This document shows positions 34,589 to 46,870 of a DNA stretch of 64,000 nt, piece by piece; within the stretch, counting starts at the first letter, position 1; each line of letters starts with the position of its first letter. The stretch comes from Rhizomucor pusillus (taxonomy: Eukaryota; Mucoromycota; Mucoromycetes; Mucorales; Lichtheimiaceae). Below the pieces are notes generated by a model. It was not told the origin of the DNA and did not search any database. It saw only the letters and a list, made by a program, of their open reading frames with translations. The position numbers and the translations under genes were made by a program. The stretch lies in NCBI GenBank assembly GCA_900175165.2, contig FWWN02000695.1, positions 1 through 64,000 on the forward strand, written 5' to 3'.

Positions 34589-34733
34589 TGCGTTGTTAAA
34601 AGTTGAACAAAAAGTACAGGTTGTCGTTTCTCGGGGGCTCGCTCAGCATCCTGCACGCAAACAAACTCAGCAAATGCATGGACAACACACACACAAACAC
34701 AATGAACCAACTTTAAAAGCGCAGGTATTTTTT

Positions 34734-36239
34734 CTATTGCAAAAGAATATTGCATGCAAGCAAGACCAGGCTAAAAAACGACAAGACTACGGTGGAAGAT
34801 GAAGCTTTACTAGCCGACGAGGACGATTTTGACGAGGAGGAAGACGAAGAGGAGGAACCGGAGGAGCCGCCAGAGCCGCCAGTTGAGCCTTCGGGGTTAA
34901 GAGGCGGATGTTCGTTGTCCAACGTCGGATAAGCCCATGACTTTTCCCAGTATGGGTAAGGGTCGTTGATGCATTTGTGAATAGGCAGTACACGGAAAGT
35001 CTCTTGAAGTTTAGGAAGCCACTTCTCGGCCATGGCAACTGTAGAGTTACTGTTTTCGTGTTCCTACAGACAAGAAAATATTTGCTGTTAGTCTGAATGC
35101 AAACTGTTGGATGCGATATTCGTCGTACCAGAGTAATGTGGCCGTGTTCGTTATCCATGTTGCTAAGTCGTTGCTGGATCCATCCGGCGAAGCGCTTGTC
35201 GATTTCTTCTGGAGGCACTTTACCTCTGGCGGGTGTTCCGTACTATATTCTGGTTAGCATCGTTTTTGGATGAATAATAAAGCGAGTGTTTCAAGTACCA
35301 TATTCCAGTCATTCGAGTCCTGGTCCCAGTGAATAGTGCGCATGCCCATAAGCCATGCGATAGCACGCACACGATCGTCAACATCTCCGTACGGCGGTCT
35401 CCAGCATTTTGGCGTAATACCCAGCACTTCTTTGATAGCTTTGCTAGTCCAGTAAAATTCCGCGACAATTTCTTGGTTCGACAATGAAGTCATTTGCTGG
35501 TGGGACCAAGTATGAGCGCAGATAGTGTGGCCATCGTTCAATGCACGCTGCGCTGCCTCCGGGAACGAGATAACGTTGGATCCAATGACTTTACACAGTG
35601 GTTTTCCTGCTGTCAGTAACAACAATGCTACTTTACCCTCTAACACTTACAAAACAATGTGGCCTTTTGTTTGCCATGCTCGACCAAAAAGTTATAGAAA
35701 CGAGGCTCCTCCCACTGCTTTAGCGTTTCGTTAAAACTCCAGATACGCAAGGGACCGTCGTCGTAGTTAAGACCCCAATCGCCGGGCGTCGGGCACATGT
35801 AGATATCCTCTGGCAAGTAGGATAATTTTGGTTTTTTGCAAGTACTTGCTGACCACCAGCAGTCTGGATCTGAGCGTGCATCGTAGCCAGACGTGTCGAC
35901 GGCCCACGTTTTGATGGTACGTTTTTCAATCTGCGGCACTTTGGACCAGTCAAGCATCGACATGACTTTTTGGACCTCTGGATGGTCGCCCGAGGGTGTT
36001 TTCAGAGGCGGCGGGTATTTTGTGAGATCCAGTTTGTATGGTCCCGGCAGTGCTTGCACCTTGATATTTTCGTCTTTTGGGTATTCGCGCACAACCGCGC
36101 TTTCGGGAGGTATGGGAACATCCGCGAGCCACGGTGGCGATACTTGTGCTAGCAATCCGCTATCTGTGTTGCTGCTGACATCCGCCGCTGCAGCAGAGAC
36201 TACCAAAGAGATGGCAAGTCCAATCAATGGTATCTTCAT
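34734..36239 (-). CDS. Chitin deacetylase (polysaccharide deacetylase, GPI-anchored)
   Basis: Four exons (36239-35651, 35609-35299, 35242-35129, 35063-34734) give 447 residues. It converts nascent chitin to chitosan at the cell surface, central in zygomycete walls. It starts with a signal peptide (IPLIGLAISLVVSAAAA). NodB motifs appear in order: NYDDGP (usually TFDDGP), HTWSH, RPPYGD, DQDSNDW and HITLEHE, the last rebuilt across intron 3. After a Ser/Gly-rich stretch a hydrophobic tail (VVLSFFSLVLLACNILLQ) suggests a GPI anchor. The acceptor of intron 1 leaves an unusual SGKPLCK insert before VIGSNV; the alternative AG three bases on creates a stop. Metal ligands Asp-His-His are intact, so activity is likely. 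Confidence 0.93.
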
Positions 36240-36696
36240 TGCAAAGGAAAAAGAAAAAAGGAAAAGAACGAGGTAAAAGAGAGAAAACGATAGCAACAAC
36301 CAACCACAGGTGATATCACGGTCGGCAAGACAGATAAGTTCAAAACAGAATTATTTACATTTGCTGTGCAGAAAACATATGTACATAAAACCTATCGCAT
36401 CGCCATCGTTTGTTGCTATGTGTTCTTGTTTTTTCAAGTCGTATCTTGGTTCTTTTCCAAATCACAGGAGATCAAAATCATCCATCATCGAAAGTCGGTT
36501 TTATGTATGAAGAGCAAAAATTCAAGTGAGTTGGCTTACCAAGCAAATAAGCCGGGAGTAAAGGAAATCGTAGTGTGGATTTTTATGCAACATTACAAAG
36601 AATCTCGACATACTGTTTCATATCAAATGGTGTCGCGCCTAATTTTTTGTTTCTTCCTTTTTTACATTTCCTTTTATATTGATTCAGCGAGATCAT
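36240..36696. other. Spacer between chitin deacetylase and SSXT-like gene
   Basis: 457 bp with the chitin deacetylase promoter and the 3' flank of the SSXT-like gene, both on the minus strand. A 133-codon plus-strand ORF (36366-36767) runs into antisense of the poly-Gln tract and is not supported. Confidence 0.5.
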
Positions 36697-37435
36697 TTAC
36701 TGCTGCTGCGACTGTTGTTGCTGTTGTTGCTGTTGCTGCTGTTGTTGTAACCGCTGCATCATCATAAATACGTTATCCATGCCTTCGTTGCCTCCAGAAG
36801 CTCCTCCGTTGTTGTACATTCCAGCCATCATGTTCATGTTTGCGTTAGGATTGTTCATAAGCATTGCCGGATTGATTATTTGATTGCCGCCCAACAGAAA
36901 ATCGTTAGGATTCACTGAGCTCGGCAAACTCATAGCCGTTGATGTTATGGCGTCCGGCGAGTTATCCAGCGGTTGAGAGATTGCACGGTTGTTAGGCATA
37001 CTGTATGCAGCGCTGCTCATCATCATATTCGCTCCAGAAACACCGAGACCAATGTTGTTGACCGGCATCATCATTTGTTGCTGTTGTCTCAGTCGCTGTT
37101 GGAGAATCATTTGAGGATCCATTATCGGTGGGCGTGCTGGTGAGCCAGCAGCGCCAGACATTGCCATGGGATTCATATATTGAGGAGCTTGTGGCTGCTG
37201 TTGCTGCTGCTGCAATTGCGGTGATTGATGCACATGAGGTGATGATACTACAGGTTGTTGTGCCTGCTGTCGTATATTTTGCTGCTGTTGCTGAGGAGTT
37301 TGAGGTTGAGGAGGGGTTTGGGGCTGTGTAGTTGGTGTAGCATTGGGTGGTATCTGCTGCTGCTTTTGTGGCTGTTGAGGTTGAGGTTGTTGCTGTGCTT
37401 GCTGTTGAGGAATAGCCTGCGATTGCCCTGACTGT

Positions 37436-37467
<32 letters not shown>

Positions 37468-38220
37468 AGGCTGTGATGGTTGCTGTGACTGCTGCCGTTG
37501 TTGCATGTTCATGGCAGGTGATTGTGCAGCCTGTGGATGCGATGATGCTGGCTCCTTTTGGCTGGAAGGTTTCGCACCCGCAGCATCGCCGGATGCAAAG
37601 AGTGATCTAGCAGTCTGCATATATGTGTGTATACGCTTCGCGGTTTCCGATACAGGCGCTGGAAGTGGACCGAGATCAGGAGGAGATGGTATTTTGGCTT
37701 CCTATTATACTAATAAATATCTTGGTCATTCTCATTGTACATTATAAGCACTCACTTCTCCTGGTTTCACCATGGATATATCTGCCATTGTTGCGAGGTA
37801 TGTAAGGTTAGATTGCAATCGTGCTTGGTATCTAAGTAATAAGAGTTTAATGTGGCATTAGAATGTTAACATCCTATATGTCACTTACGGTGCGATATCT
37901 GGTTCTTGTGGCATTTGCTGATGTTGTACACATAAGCGAATGAGTTCTTGATTGATTTTCAACACCTTATCATTGCTTAGTAAGTGAAATAGGCATATTT
38001 ATTCTGATGTGCCACTTACCAATTCGACCCTTTTCGAATTGACATCGTTTTGGATAGCGCTTGCTTTATCCGTGCCATTGACAACAGGCGTTACCGGACC
38101 CGTCGCGGTACTCACTGATGGCATAGAAGTTATGGGCGAGGACGCTTGCATAGGCTGCGATCCTGGCATCGCCGGACTCGCGCCTACCATGGGCTTTTGC
38201 ATCTGTTGCTGATGTGGCAG

Positions 38221-38270
<50 letters not shown>

Positions 38271-38766
38271 GCTGCTGCTGCTGCTGTTGCATTAGTAGCA
38301 TTTGGCGCTTCTGCTGTTCCTGCTGAAGGAATTGTTGCCTCGCTAACCAAGCTTGCTGCTGTGTCATATTGGGAGGACGTTGAAAGTTCTGTTGTTGCAT
38401 CATTGCAGCAGGATTTGGTTGTTGCATCAATGCCGCGTTAGGTTGCCGTGGTGTAGGCGCACTTCTTCCCATGCCACCGACCATTCCAGCAGCGGGAGAG
38501 CTCGCTGGGAAATTTGTCATTGTCTGAGGGAATGCCTGACATAATGTCTTAGTAATCAAAAGTAGACCCGAAACTATCTGCGCTCGTTCAAGTGTTACCT
38601 GTGGAGGTTGCTGGGACATTGCGGGTTGTTGCCCTGTGACCCCTTGAGACATGAACGGCCCAAAGTTTTGCATTTCGGGCGGCAAGCTGCCCATACCCTG
38701 AACGCCGTTCATAAATGCGTTTTGCATATAAGAAGCTGATTGAGGGTTCTGATTGAACTGGTTCAT
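36697..38766 (-). CDS. Gln-rich SSXT (SS18/Snf11)-like protein, putative SWI/SNF subunit
   Basis: Five exons (38766-38599, 38535-38020, 37965-37889, 37831-37756, 37701-36697) give 613 residues. Across exons 3-4 the sequence VLKINQELIRLCVQHQQ ... YQARLQSNLTYLATMADIS matches the pattern of the SSXT domain (SS18 family), a short helical module through which SS18 and yeast Snf11 join SWI/SNF remodelling complexes. Both sides are dominated by Gln (one run of about 22), Met, Pro and Asn, as in metazoan SS18. Intron 1 is 63 bp, in frame, and free of stop codons, so retention would add 21 residues. The gene starts 238 bp from divergent ARS2. Domain identity is from memory of its pattern. Confidence 0.72.
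38221..38289. repeat. (CAA/CAG)n tract coding poly-Gln
   Basis: About 17 TTG units followed by six CTG/TTG units on the plus strand, giving roughly 22 Gln codons in the SSXT-like gene. Expected to be length-variable. Confidence 0.95.
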
Positions 38767-39004
38767 TGACCTGAGCACGGAAGAAAAGAGAGCTAGCTTT
38801 CCTGCAAGGCGAAATTTTACTTGACCAGTGGCGGGAGTCCAAATCATGCGTTCACACTGGGTTGAACGCTTCCTTCTCATCCCCTTCTTTCCGTGAAACT
38901 TCAACGTATAAGGTGCATGTCTTGCTCCACGTTCAGCTCGAACAATGCCAACCTTTTTCTTTTCTTTTTCTAGCTTTACCCTTCACTGTCCTCTTTAAAC
39001 CTGA
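38767..39004. promoter_or_regulatory. Divergent promoter between SSXT-like and ARS2 genes
   Basis: 238 bp separate the two start codons. A pyrimidine-rich stretch (about 38957-38998, TTTTTCTTTTCTTTTTC) directly precedes the ARS2 start. No clear TATA element. Called from spacing. Confidence 0.5.
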
Positions 39005-41700
39005 ATGTCGGATCGCAGAAACTATTCCCCAAGCGAAAGAGACGACGTTCGAATGAACGATCCTTACGTACGAGATTGGTCAGATGACGAGTACTCTGTG
39101 GGTCCGCGAGGCCGCGAAAAGTTCAGAAGAGAACGAAGCATCGAACGGGATCATGGACCTTCCAACTCGCACCATGATGACTTTGATCGCTATGACCGCA
39201 AAAAGCGATCGCGACGCAGTATCACGCCTCCAGAAGGTAGGCTATCTCTAAGCGCGACCCAAGGTTCAAGTCAAACATACAGCTATATATTCAATTAGAT
39301 CGACGACGGTACAAACGAAGACCTTCGTATTCGAGAGGTGGATCACCGTCACCTTATCCAGGTATGGTCGAGAGCTCCCGTTTATGATGAATACGGTATC
39401 AACCGATTTGCCCCTTTTAGACGGCGACTGTTACATCCCTAATTACAGTCGCGATGGCTATTCCCCTGCCCCACGCTATGGCAGTCTTAAAAATGGAAAC
39501 GAACCGAACTCATCAATTAGAGGTTTTCCTGGTAAAGTTTAATATGGAACGACGCGGCTTCGATGTGGATAATCGTCTTTAATCACTACATTATAGACAT
39601 GATATCCATGGTGGGACCCAACTGGTCCATGGGCAGGTATAAATCGATTGGCCTTACTTTGCTATAAGCTTTCCTTGTCTAATATCTGAAAACAGATCGG
39701 CGACGTTTGATCTTGAACAGCTCGATCACGTTGTATCATTCAAACAATTCTGCGAGCACATGAAAAGGACCCATTCACGTAGCCAATTTGATGACGAAGA
39801 TTTGCAACAGCGCTATCAAAGATACAGAGAAAAGCAACAAGCAAAGCAACTCACAAAGTTCTTCGCGAATAACAAGGACAAACAATGGTTCAAAGAGAAA
39901 TATCATCCGATCACATCACAGGAACGTGTCAAGCAAATTAAGGAACGTCGCCTTGAGTATTTGAAAAAATTCTTGATGGAGTTGGAACAAGGGAAATACG
40001 ACAACGTGCAATTTGATGCCACCGATGACAGCACCGAGGAAGAGTCCGCGTCTGATGTCAAAGAAGAAGAAAACGATATTGATACAGAGAAAACCAAGAA
40101 TGAGTCCTCGGTTGAAACTGAGCAACAATATGAAAATCATCTCGTTATTAAGACCGTTTCGCCAACTATCGCACGAGACCGAATTGCTGAGGAAAGTGGA
40201 TGATGATCGTTATTCAACGCCATTCGTTTAGTAATTTTGTCATACTGCAGATCTGTGCTGGTGTGGAGGGCTTTGAGTATCTGGCCCTGTCAGAACCAAG
40301 TCCAACCAAAAAGTTCCATCGAATTGGCTGGATCCATTTTAGGGAAGGTACTGACATGCAAAAAGCATTTGAACAACTGGACAACAAAAAGGTATACTTT
40401 AGCGTTGTATGGGAATGGATAACAAGGTATATTGAGGCATTGTTTCAGGTGGACGATTTCACGCTGCATCTTGCTATGAATCACAAAGGTCAAAAGACCT
40501 CCAAAGCATTCAAGTTTGCTCCAGAAAGCACAAATTCGCTTGATCGGCTGAGAAAAGATCTTGAGCAAGCACAGAAATTAGCCCAAGCCTTAGAATCTGA
40601 GCTCGACAGCGATGCAGATGGACTGGCTGCTGTGTCCAAACGCGCGAAGCATGTCATCAATGAGCACAAGTTTGAAAGCGGCGATCAGGAAGAAGAGAAA
40701 GACGCGGATGAAAAAGAGAGATGGAATCTGAAGAAGGAACTTGATATGATCACGTCTTATCTTCGAGAAGTATTCATGTATTGTTACTACTGTGCGCTAG
40801 AATGCGACTCGTTAGAAGAGATCAACCGTCGTTGCGCTCCTCCACATCGTCGAGCGCGGAAACCTTCCTCGAACAAGAACGATAAGCAATGTAAGCTATC
40901 TAGCAAATAATCTTACGGGAACATTGACTGATATCATTGCAGTAAATCAGTTCTTTAAGAATTTAGATCATAAGGTCACATTGAAACTACAAAGACCCGA
41001 TGGTCGAGATCTCGAGAGACTCGGCGGTAAACCGGAACAAAGGTAATAGGAGAATAAGCACTGGACGTGCAGGACATTGACTCACCAAGTACCAAGGGAA
41101 CTGGATAAATTTGTGCAAGAGCATGTCCAGAAAGAACACGAAGCCAAATATAAATGTCAAGTAGGCACTTGTTCAAAGGCGTTCAAAGGTTTCGAATATG
41201 TGGAGAAGCATATCTTCGCAAAGCACAAAGAAGAGATCGACAAAATCAAGGAAGAAACTGAGTTCTTCAACAACTATATATGTGATCCCAACCATCTCGT
41301 GGGCTCCGTTACTACAAATGCCAACGCAGTTGGTATGGTAATGCCTAATATGGGAGCGATGCCTATGAGCATGCCGCCGTTCATGATACCAAGCATGCGC
41401 ATGCAAGCAGCGGTGCCAGGTACACCGTTCGATCAAATTCCTCGAATCGGCTTTATGGACAGAAACTGGTCACCAATTGCTCGCACTGGCAGCGCTGTGG
41501 CTGATCGATTAGGAAGATCTGATGCGAATAGAAACTCGTAAGTGTTTGGAATGAAAAAGATTTATGTATCAGCGAACGACTCAATACTGCGCTTTAGAAT
41601 GCCACTGGATGAGGATATGCCGCGCGATCCTCGCCAAATGAAATCCTACGTCGATTTAGATGCTCCAGCCGAAGGAGACGCAGACATTTCTTTCTATTAA
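39005..41700 (+). CDS. SERRATE/ARS2 homologue
   Basis: Ten exons (39005-39236, 39299-39361, 39421-39531, 39597-39636, 39696-40191, 40251-40391, 40449-40890, 40943-41042, 41073-41537, 41598-41700) give 730 residues. ARS2/SERRATE links the nuclear cap-binding complex to RNA processing and decay. Visible are an Arg/Ser/Asp-rich N-terminus, the helical block FKQFCEHMKRTH...KFFANNKDKQWFKEKYHP, an RRM-like region ending EGFEYLALSEPSPTKKFHR, and a C2H2 finger (YKCQVGTCSKAFKGFEYVEKHI) followed by the ARS2 C-terminal Met/Pro region and an acidic end. Intron 5 (40192-40250) appears to start with GA (gaaagt) and end with AG: no GT or GC donor in this area keeps the frame into the conserved ICAGVEGFEY block. 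Confidence 0.92.
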
Positions 41701-41958
41701 TATTTAGAGAGAAAACGACGTCACAGTCGATTCCCCTCAAAACACCCGAAATACACCCAAAACGAATGGATTCCTTTCTCCACCTCATACAATGCGTGCG
41801 ATATTCTGTTTGTTAAGTATCCCTTTTCTTGAAAGTTGTGACTTCTCTTTTTTTACTCTTTGCTTCATAAACATCTTTTCCGTTTTCATTCTCAAGTATC
41901 TATGCGAATTAAGTATGTAGATATGTATTAACGTGTATGATAAGCGACTTTTCTCCAC

Positions 41959-44323
41959 CTAATTGTCGATTTCAGAGAGGTTTGTGCTGGAGTTGGCTCT
42001 GTTTGCCAAGTTGACCGCCGATGAGGAGCTTCTGAGGGGCAAGTGCGAGTCGCTGGGATATAATCTTCCACCTTCCATGGGCGGGAAGAGAGAATGGCTG
42101 TCGCCACTGTACCGTTTCTTACTCCAATATTTCATGGCAATGAAACTCTGCGATCTCGATGACGGTCCGAGTTTTGCCAGGCCGTTTGGACTGCTACTGC
42201 TGCAGCCAGAATGTGGGATGCTGATGGATATACTGTCGCGACTGGGTAACTCGGATAAAGTGTCTATCTCGACACTGGATACTGACACAGCAGATGCCTG
42301 ACGTCCGCCTTTCAGTAACCGCGATGCCATTGATCGAAGTGCGAGGGTCGAGCGAGACAGAGCTGTCGCAAGCGAGCTGGCGAGAGTATATGGGCTGGAT
42401 GTTCTTGCAGCAGCTGAGCTCGGTACACTGCTGCCCAAAAGTCCACCATTGGGACCTTCCCAGCGAGCCTCTTCCAGTGCTCTCCGTTTGCGCCCTGACC
42501 GTTTGTATAGGCACCAGAATAAAAGCGAGCATAGGACCATGATCATCATGATAGTGTATGTATTAAACGATGTATTTGCCCACACCGTGTCAAGGAGATT
42601 GCCAGCATCATCCAAGACGTGGTTGTTGTCATAGTCGTTGTTTTGCAACGGATTTTCATGGGACGGTTCTGGAAGCTGAACGCCGTCAGCAACCGAGTGA
42701 GGTCCTTCATCATCCGTGTTGTGTCCGCCTAAAGACGGCGAGTCGGATAGCGGGATGAGGTTTGCAACATGCAAAACCATAGCACCCAACGTCCATGATA
42801 CTTGTATATCGTTAATCTTGTCGATGCTCTGGAAAGGAGGGCTCCAATTCTTCGATTCGATGCTTTCAATGGATTGTTCAAGTAATTGTTGGTCATCGGA
42901 TGCATTGTTGTGGTTAGGATCTATGATACGCGGGATCTCGATACCATCGTGCAAGACGTTGACAATCCATGCAGATTTGAAGCATTGCATTTGATGGTGT
43001 TGCAAATCCGCTGGCTCCAAATCCTTGTGCTCCTCTGCAATCTCGCTCCAATCTCGGGCACAATACTCTGTCGCCTTCTTTTCGTACTCGGCAAAATCAT
43101 ATACACCTCCTAGTCCCAGGATATCATGCGACGAGTACCAGTACTCAGAGATACCGACGAATTTGTTGACAGACCAGTCAATGTGCGGGGTATGCACGCC
43201 ATTGAAAAGGCATGGTTTGGTTGGACACTCTGCATCCTTGTTTAAAAGCGGTATGGTATATTCAATGCACTCGTTGAAATTCCCGGTGCCATGCAGTCTC
43301 AGAGGAACACTGGTGGAATGCGAATCTGTCATGTTGAGGTTCAAGGGTAAACAGGGATCGTCCAAGTGAAGCGTTCGATGTTCATCCAACATATTTTTGC
43401 CGTTATTTGTCGAATGTGCTATTCTCACACGTTCTTCCAGATACCGTCTTCGCGCTTCATTGCTGCCGTAACCCAGGAACGTCGTCACAAATACATCATA
43501 TTCCACTTTCTGTCCGTCAAGGGTATGCAAATATATCCTAGCCAGGTCGTCAAAGTGCTCTTCCTTCTGATGATGCTCAGGTTCAAATGCGATCTGGGCA
43601 CTTGCTCCTCCCATATCCAGAAACCCAAATGTATGGTGCTGATCCCCTTCTGTCAGTGCACCTTCGTTGAATTTTTGTATACTAGTGTCGAAACCGCCCA
43701 TGAGATAGTTGACAGCGACCCAGCCATAGATACCTTCCAGCTCGCCCGGGATGACTTTGATGTGAGACTTGCAGTCTCTCATGTAGAACTCGTAGTTATT
43801 TTGAATATATTTACACGTCTCGTCCAGCACAGCCTTCTGCTCCGTTTCTGGCAAGAGCCGCATGCCAGCCGTCGCCATCAAGAAAATCGGCGTGCTTGCA
43901 TAATTTTCTTTAGGCACGACTTCGCTCGCATAATCGAGTAGCAGTTGCAGATGCTCGCCTACTTCCTGCGGTTTGCTGCCATACGATGAAATACCTAGCA
44001 ACGGTTGCTACTTGAGCTTTAATATTCCTCTTTACATTTGCCTTCAACGTACCTGGCTCTTCGCGACGTGTCCACTTTAAGCCTAGAGGATCACCGCGTT
44101 CCACAATAGGTATACTGCCCTTAAGTTCTTCAGCGGATGTGGTTGAGCGCACATAATCGTGATCTTTCCAAGAGTAAACATAGACTCTTGAACCAGATGA
44201 GCCGGCATCAATTACAATGCCATACTGCCGATTTGCCTTCCATTCGTCGTCCTCGTTGCTGATATCTCCTACTTGTCTGGGCACAAAAGCCAACTGCCGC
44301 TTAGTTAAAGAACGAGGTTGCAT
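41959..44323 (-). CDS. YND1: YND1-type Golgi apyrase (GDA1/CD39 nucleoside phosphatase)
   Basis: Two exons (44323-44053, 43994-41959) give 768 residues. The enzyme hydrolyses nucleoside di- and triphosphates in the Golgi lumen, supporting nucleotide-sugar exchange for glycosylation. Apyrase conserved regions are clear: VIDAGSSGSRVYVY (ACR1), ATAGMRLLP (ACR2), GELEGIYGWVAVNYL (ACR3) and LDMGGASAQIAFEP (ACR4). A single membrane helix near residue 560 (TIMMIMVLCSLLFWCLY) is followed by a Ser-rich cytoplasmic tail. That type I layout, with the catalytic domain first, is that of yeast Ynd1 rather than Gda1. The first ATG in the open frame was taken. Confidence 0.94.
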
Positions 44324-45027
44324 TCGTCGTCGTTCTAGTCAGACGATGAGGTTGGCGGCGAAAGTAATACTCTATCGATCGAGACTCGAAATCGGAGAAC
44401 TTGAAGGAACTTGAAAAACTGCTTATACGACAGAGAAAAGAAGAGTGCACTGTAGTCGAGCAGATTCGGCACGCACGCACACAAAGGTGAATTGAAGTTC
44501 AAGGAAAGGAAGGAAGGAAGAAGAGAACGGAGCTCGTTCGGTGGGTTGTGGCGGACTTGTTCCAGAAGACTGGACAGACCAGAAGCACATCCGACACAAA
44601 CATGCACGTCGGTTCGGTAGACCTTATCAAAAGTGGAGTAATAATGTTTGGATGATCTCTACAGTATTCATGTATTTAGCAACTGAGTTTTGACGTTTAC
44701 GGTTGATAATCCTGTGCCATTCGCAGAGATGGTCGTGCAGAGCAAAGAACTTCCCAAATTTGGCTAAAGATCTCTAGGAGCATACCGATAACTGTAGATT
44801 ATGATTGCCTTTGAATATCGAATCATTATTGTAATTGTCCATTGGCACGAAGCAGTTTTATCCTTAACCAACCAGCAGCTGTTAATGGGAATACTGCAAT
44901 GCAGCGTTACAGCTTGATACTAAGCAAGGAAAAAAATGAACGCAGAACGCTGTCATTTGCACAGCGCCATCTTTTCCGCAGGCGCAGATCTCTTCTCTAT
45001 CTCTCTTCTTTTAGCCAAGTCGCTTCA
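44324..45027. other. 704-bp divergent spacer (apyrase / THI74-like)
   Basis: Holds the promoters of the two flanking genes. GGAA repeats occur near 44503-44520. An open frame runs upstream of the THI74-like start to 44842 but its composition is not convincing coding. No other gene seen. Confidence 0.45.
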
Positions 45028-46642
45028 ATGACAGAACCCTCCGGTCCGCTTAGGCGGCGATACCTTGGAGGTGTATGTGCGCTCATTGCCGTTGTGATAA
45101 TATGGGTAGCGTCGTCTTTCGCCATGAACGTAAGTCTGCAAATCAGGAACGGAGAGGACAATCAGCTGCTGCGGCAGATCCCTTATCGCACATGTCTGAG
45201 CAGAGTATCTTTGGCGAGCAAAACTACAACAAACCGTTTCTTGTCACTTACCTGAGCACCGCCACCTTTTCATTCTACCTGATCCCGTTCCTGTGCCTTG
45301 CAAGACGGAAAGACGAGTTTAGTCCTGAAGAGTATGCAAAGTCCGTCGATTATTAACGCTTATCATTGTCAGCATATTTAAACAGCAATGCTTATATACA
45401 TTTTCTTCTGGATTTAGGTTGGCTCTCGATACAAACACGCAGCTACATACTGAAAACAGGGTATGTGAATTTTATCGAGGAGAATGGATAAAGTAAAAAG
45501 CCAATCAACCTGGTTAAATGTCAGGGACAAGATAATACATCCATCACGGACGATGTCGAAGAGCATGGAATGGAGAACAATAATGCTCCTTCCGGCAAAC
45601 TCGATAAACTTGGCACTCGAGAAACTATCCGGCTTTCCTTGGAATTTTGCATACTTTGGTTCTTGGCCAACTATACCACCAATTCCAGTCTTGCATATAC
45701 CACAGTCGGCAGCAGCACCATCCTATCATCAACATCCGGTTTATTTACTTTAATGATCGGATCCATGTTTCGTGTAGAAAAATTGACATTGACAAAGGTT
45801 GCAGCAGTGCTAGTGAGGTAATAATAGAAAGATGGAGCACGAGGGGATCACGATGGACTTACAATGCATGCAACCATGCAGTTTCCTCGGCGTTGTTCTC
45901 GTGTCGTATTCAGATCAAAAAGATGGCGAACATGACGCGGAGCAACCATCGGTGGACACGATGGAAGCCTCAGCACCCTTAGTAGGAGACCTGCTGGCGT
46001 TAGCAGGAGCAGTTTGCTATGGTTGCTACACAACGCTCTTGAAATATCGTATCGGCGATGAATCTCGTATTAATATGCCTTTATTCTTTGGTTTCGTTGG
46101 CGCTTTCAACGTCGTTCTCCTCTGGCCGCTTTTCCCGATATTACATTGGCTGGGCATAGAGACACTTCAAGTACCTCAAGGAGGTATACTATGGGCGACA
46201 TTGCTTTTAAATGCATTTATCGGTACTTTCTTGTAAGTATGCATGACACCAAGAAAATGGAACATGTGTTAAACACACTCTTTTCTCCCACAGGTCGGAT
46301 TATCTGTGGCTGCTCGCAATGCTCATGACTTCTCCGTTGGTAGTAACGCTCGGCATATCACTTACAGTAAGTTCTTCTGCGTGGATACCGATTTTGTAGT
46401 TCTCAGGGCTAATTACCATTATTATTTAGATACCTCTCGCATTGGTAGGAGATGTTATCTTCAAGCATGTCATTCCAGGGCTATTTTACGCAGGAGGAGC
46501 GGTGCTGGTCGTTCTTGGGTTTTTGGCAGTCAACGTGGCGGCGTTGTCAGAAGTGGAGACAAGCCAAGCGTATGCTGAACGGACGCTTGTGCCTCAGTCG
46601 GATGATGAAGAACAGGACACGGAACACATTGAAACGCGATAG
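45028..46642 (+). CDS. EamA/DMT transporter, SLC35F5/THI74-like
   Basis: Seven exons (45028-45129, 45204-45340, 45418-45460, 45525-45817, 45882-46232, 46294-46366, 46430-46642) give 403 residues with about ten hydrophobic segments. The first is in GGVCALIAVVIIWVASSFAMN. FLANYTTNSSLAYTTVGSSTILSSTSGLFTL (outlined; about 130-160) is the signature region shared by SLC35F5 and yeast Thi74/YML018C, and LIGDLLALAGA-type and LSDYLWLLAMLMTSP blocks follow. Substrates of this group are poorly known; some are linked to thiamine or nucleotide-sugar transport in vacuole, Golgi or mitochondrial membrane. The C-terminus is acidic and cytoplasmic. Start 45028 was chosen because the protein-like sequence begins there. 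Confidence 0.88.
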
Positions 46643-46870
46643 CTTTGAATGCATCGTAATATTTTCTGGCCTAATATCACTGAGACTTTCCTGTACATAT
46701 TGATAATCCTTTTTAATTAAATGAACTGTTCAATGGAATTTCAAGTAAATAGATGCCAAGGCTCGCGTTGCACACGCGATAATGGGACCAATGCAGTTTT
46801 AGAGGGCCGATACCTTTTTTGACGTGGCACACTCTTGCGGAGACGAGTCGCCAGTGCCTTTAGAACCACA

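Noticed and set aside
44842..45027. N-terminal extension of the THI74-like protein
   Set aside because: The frame is open, but the residues do not look like a signal or conserved region; the ATG at 45028 sits directly before the first membrane helix.
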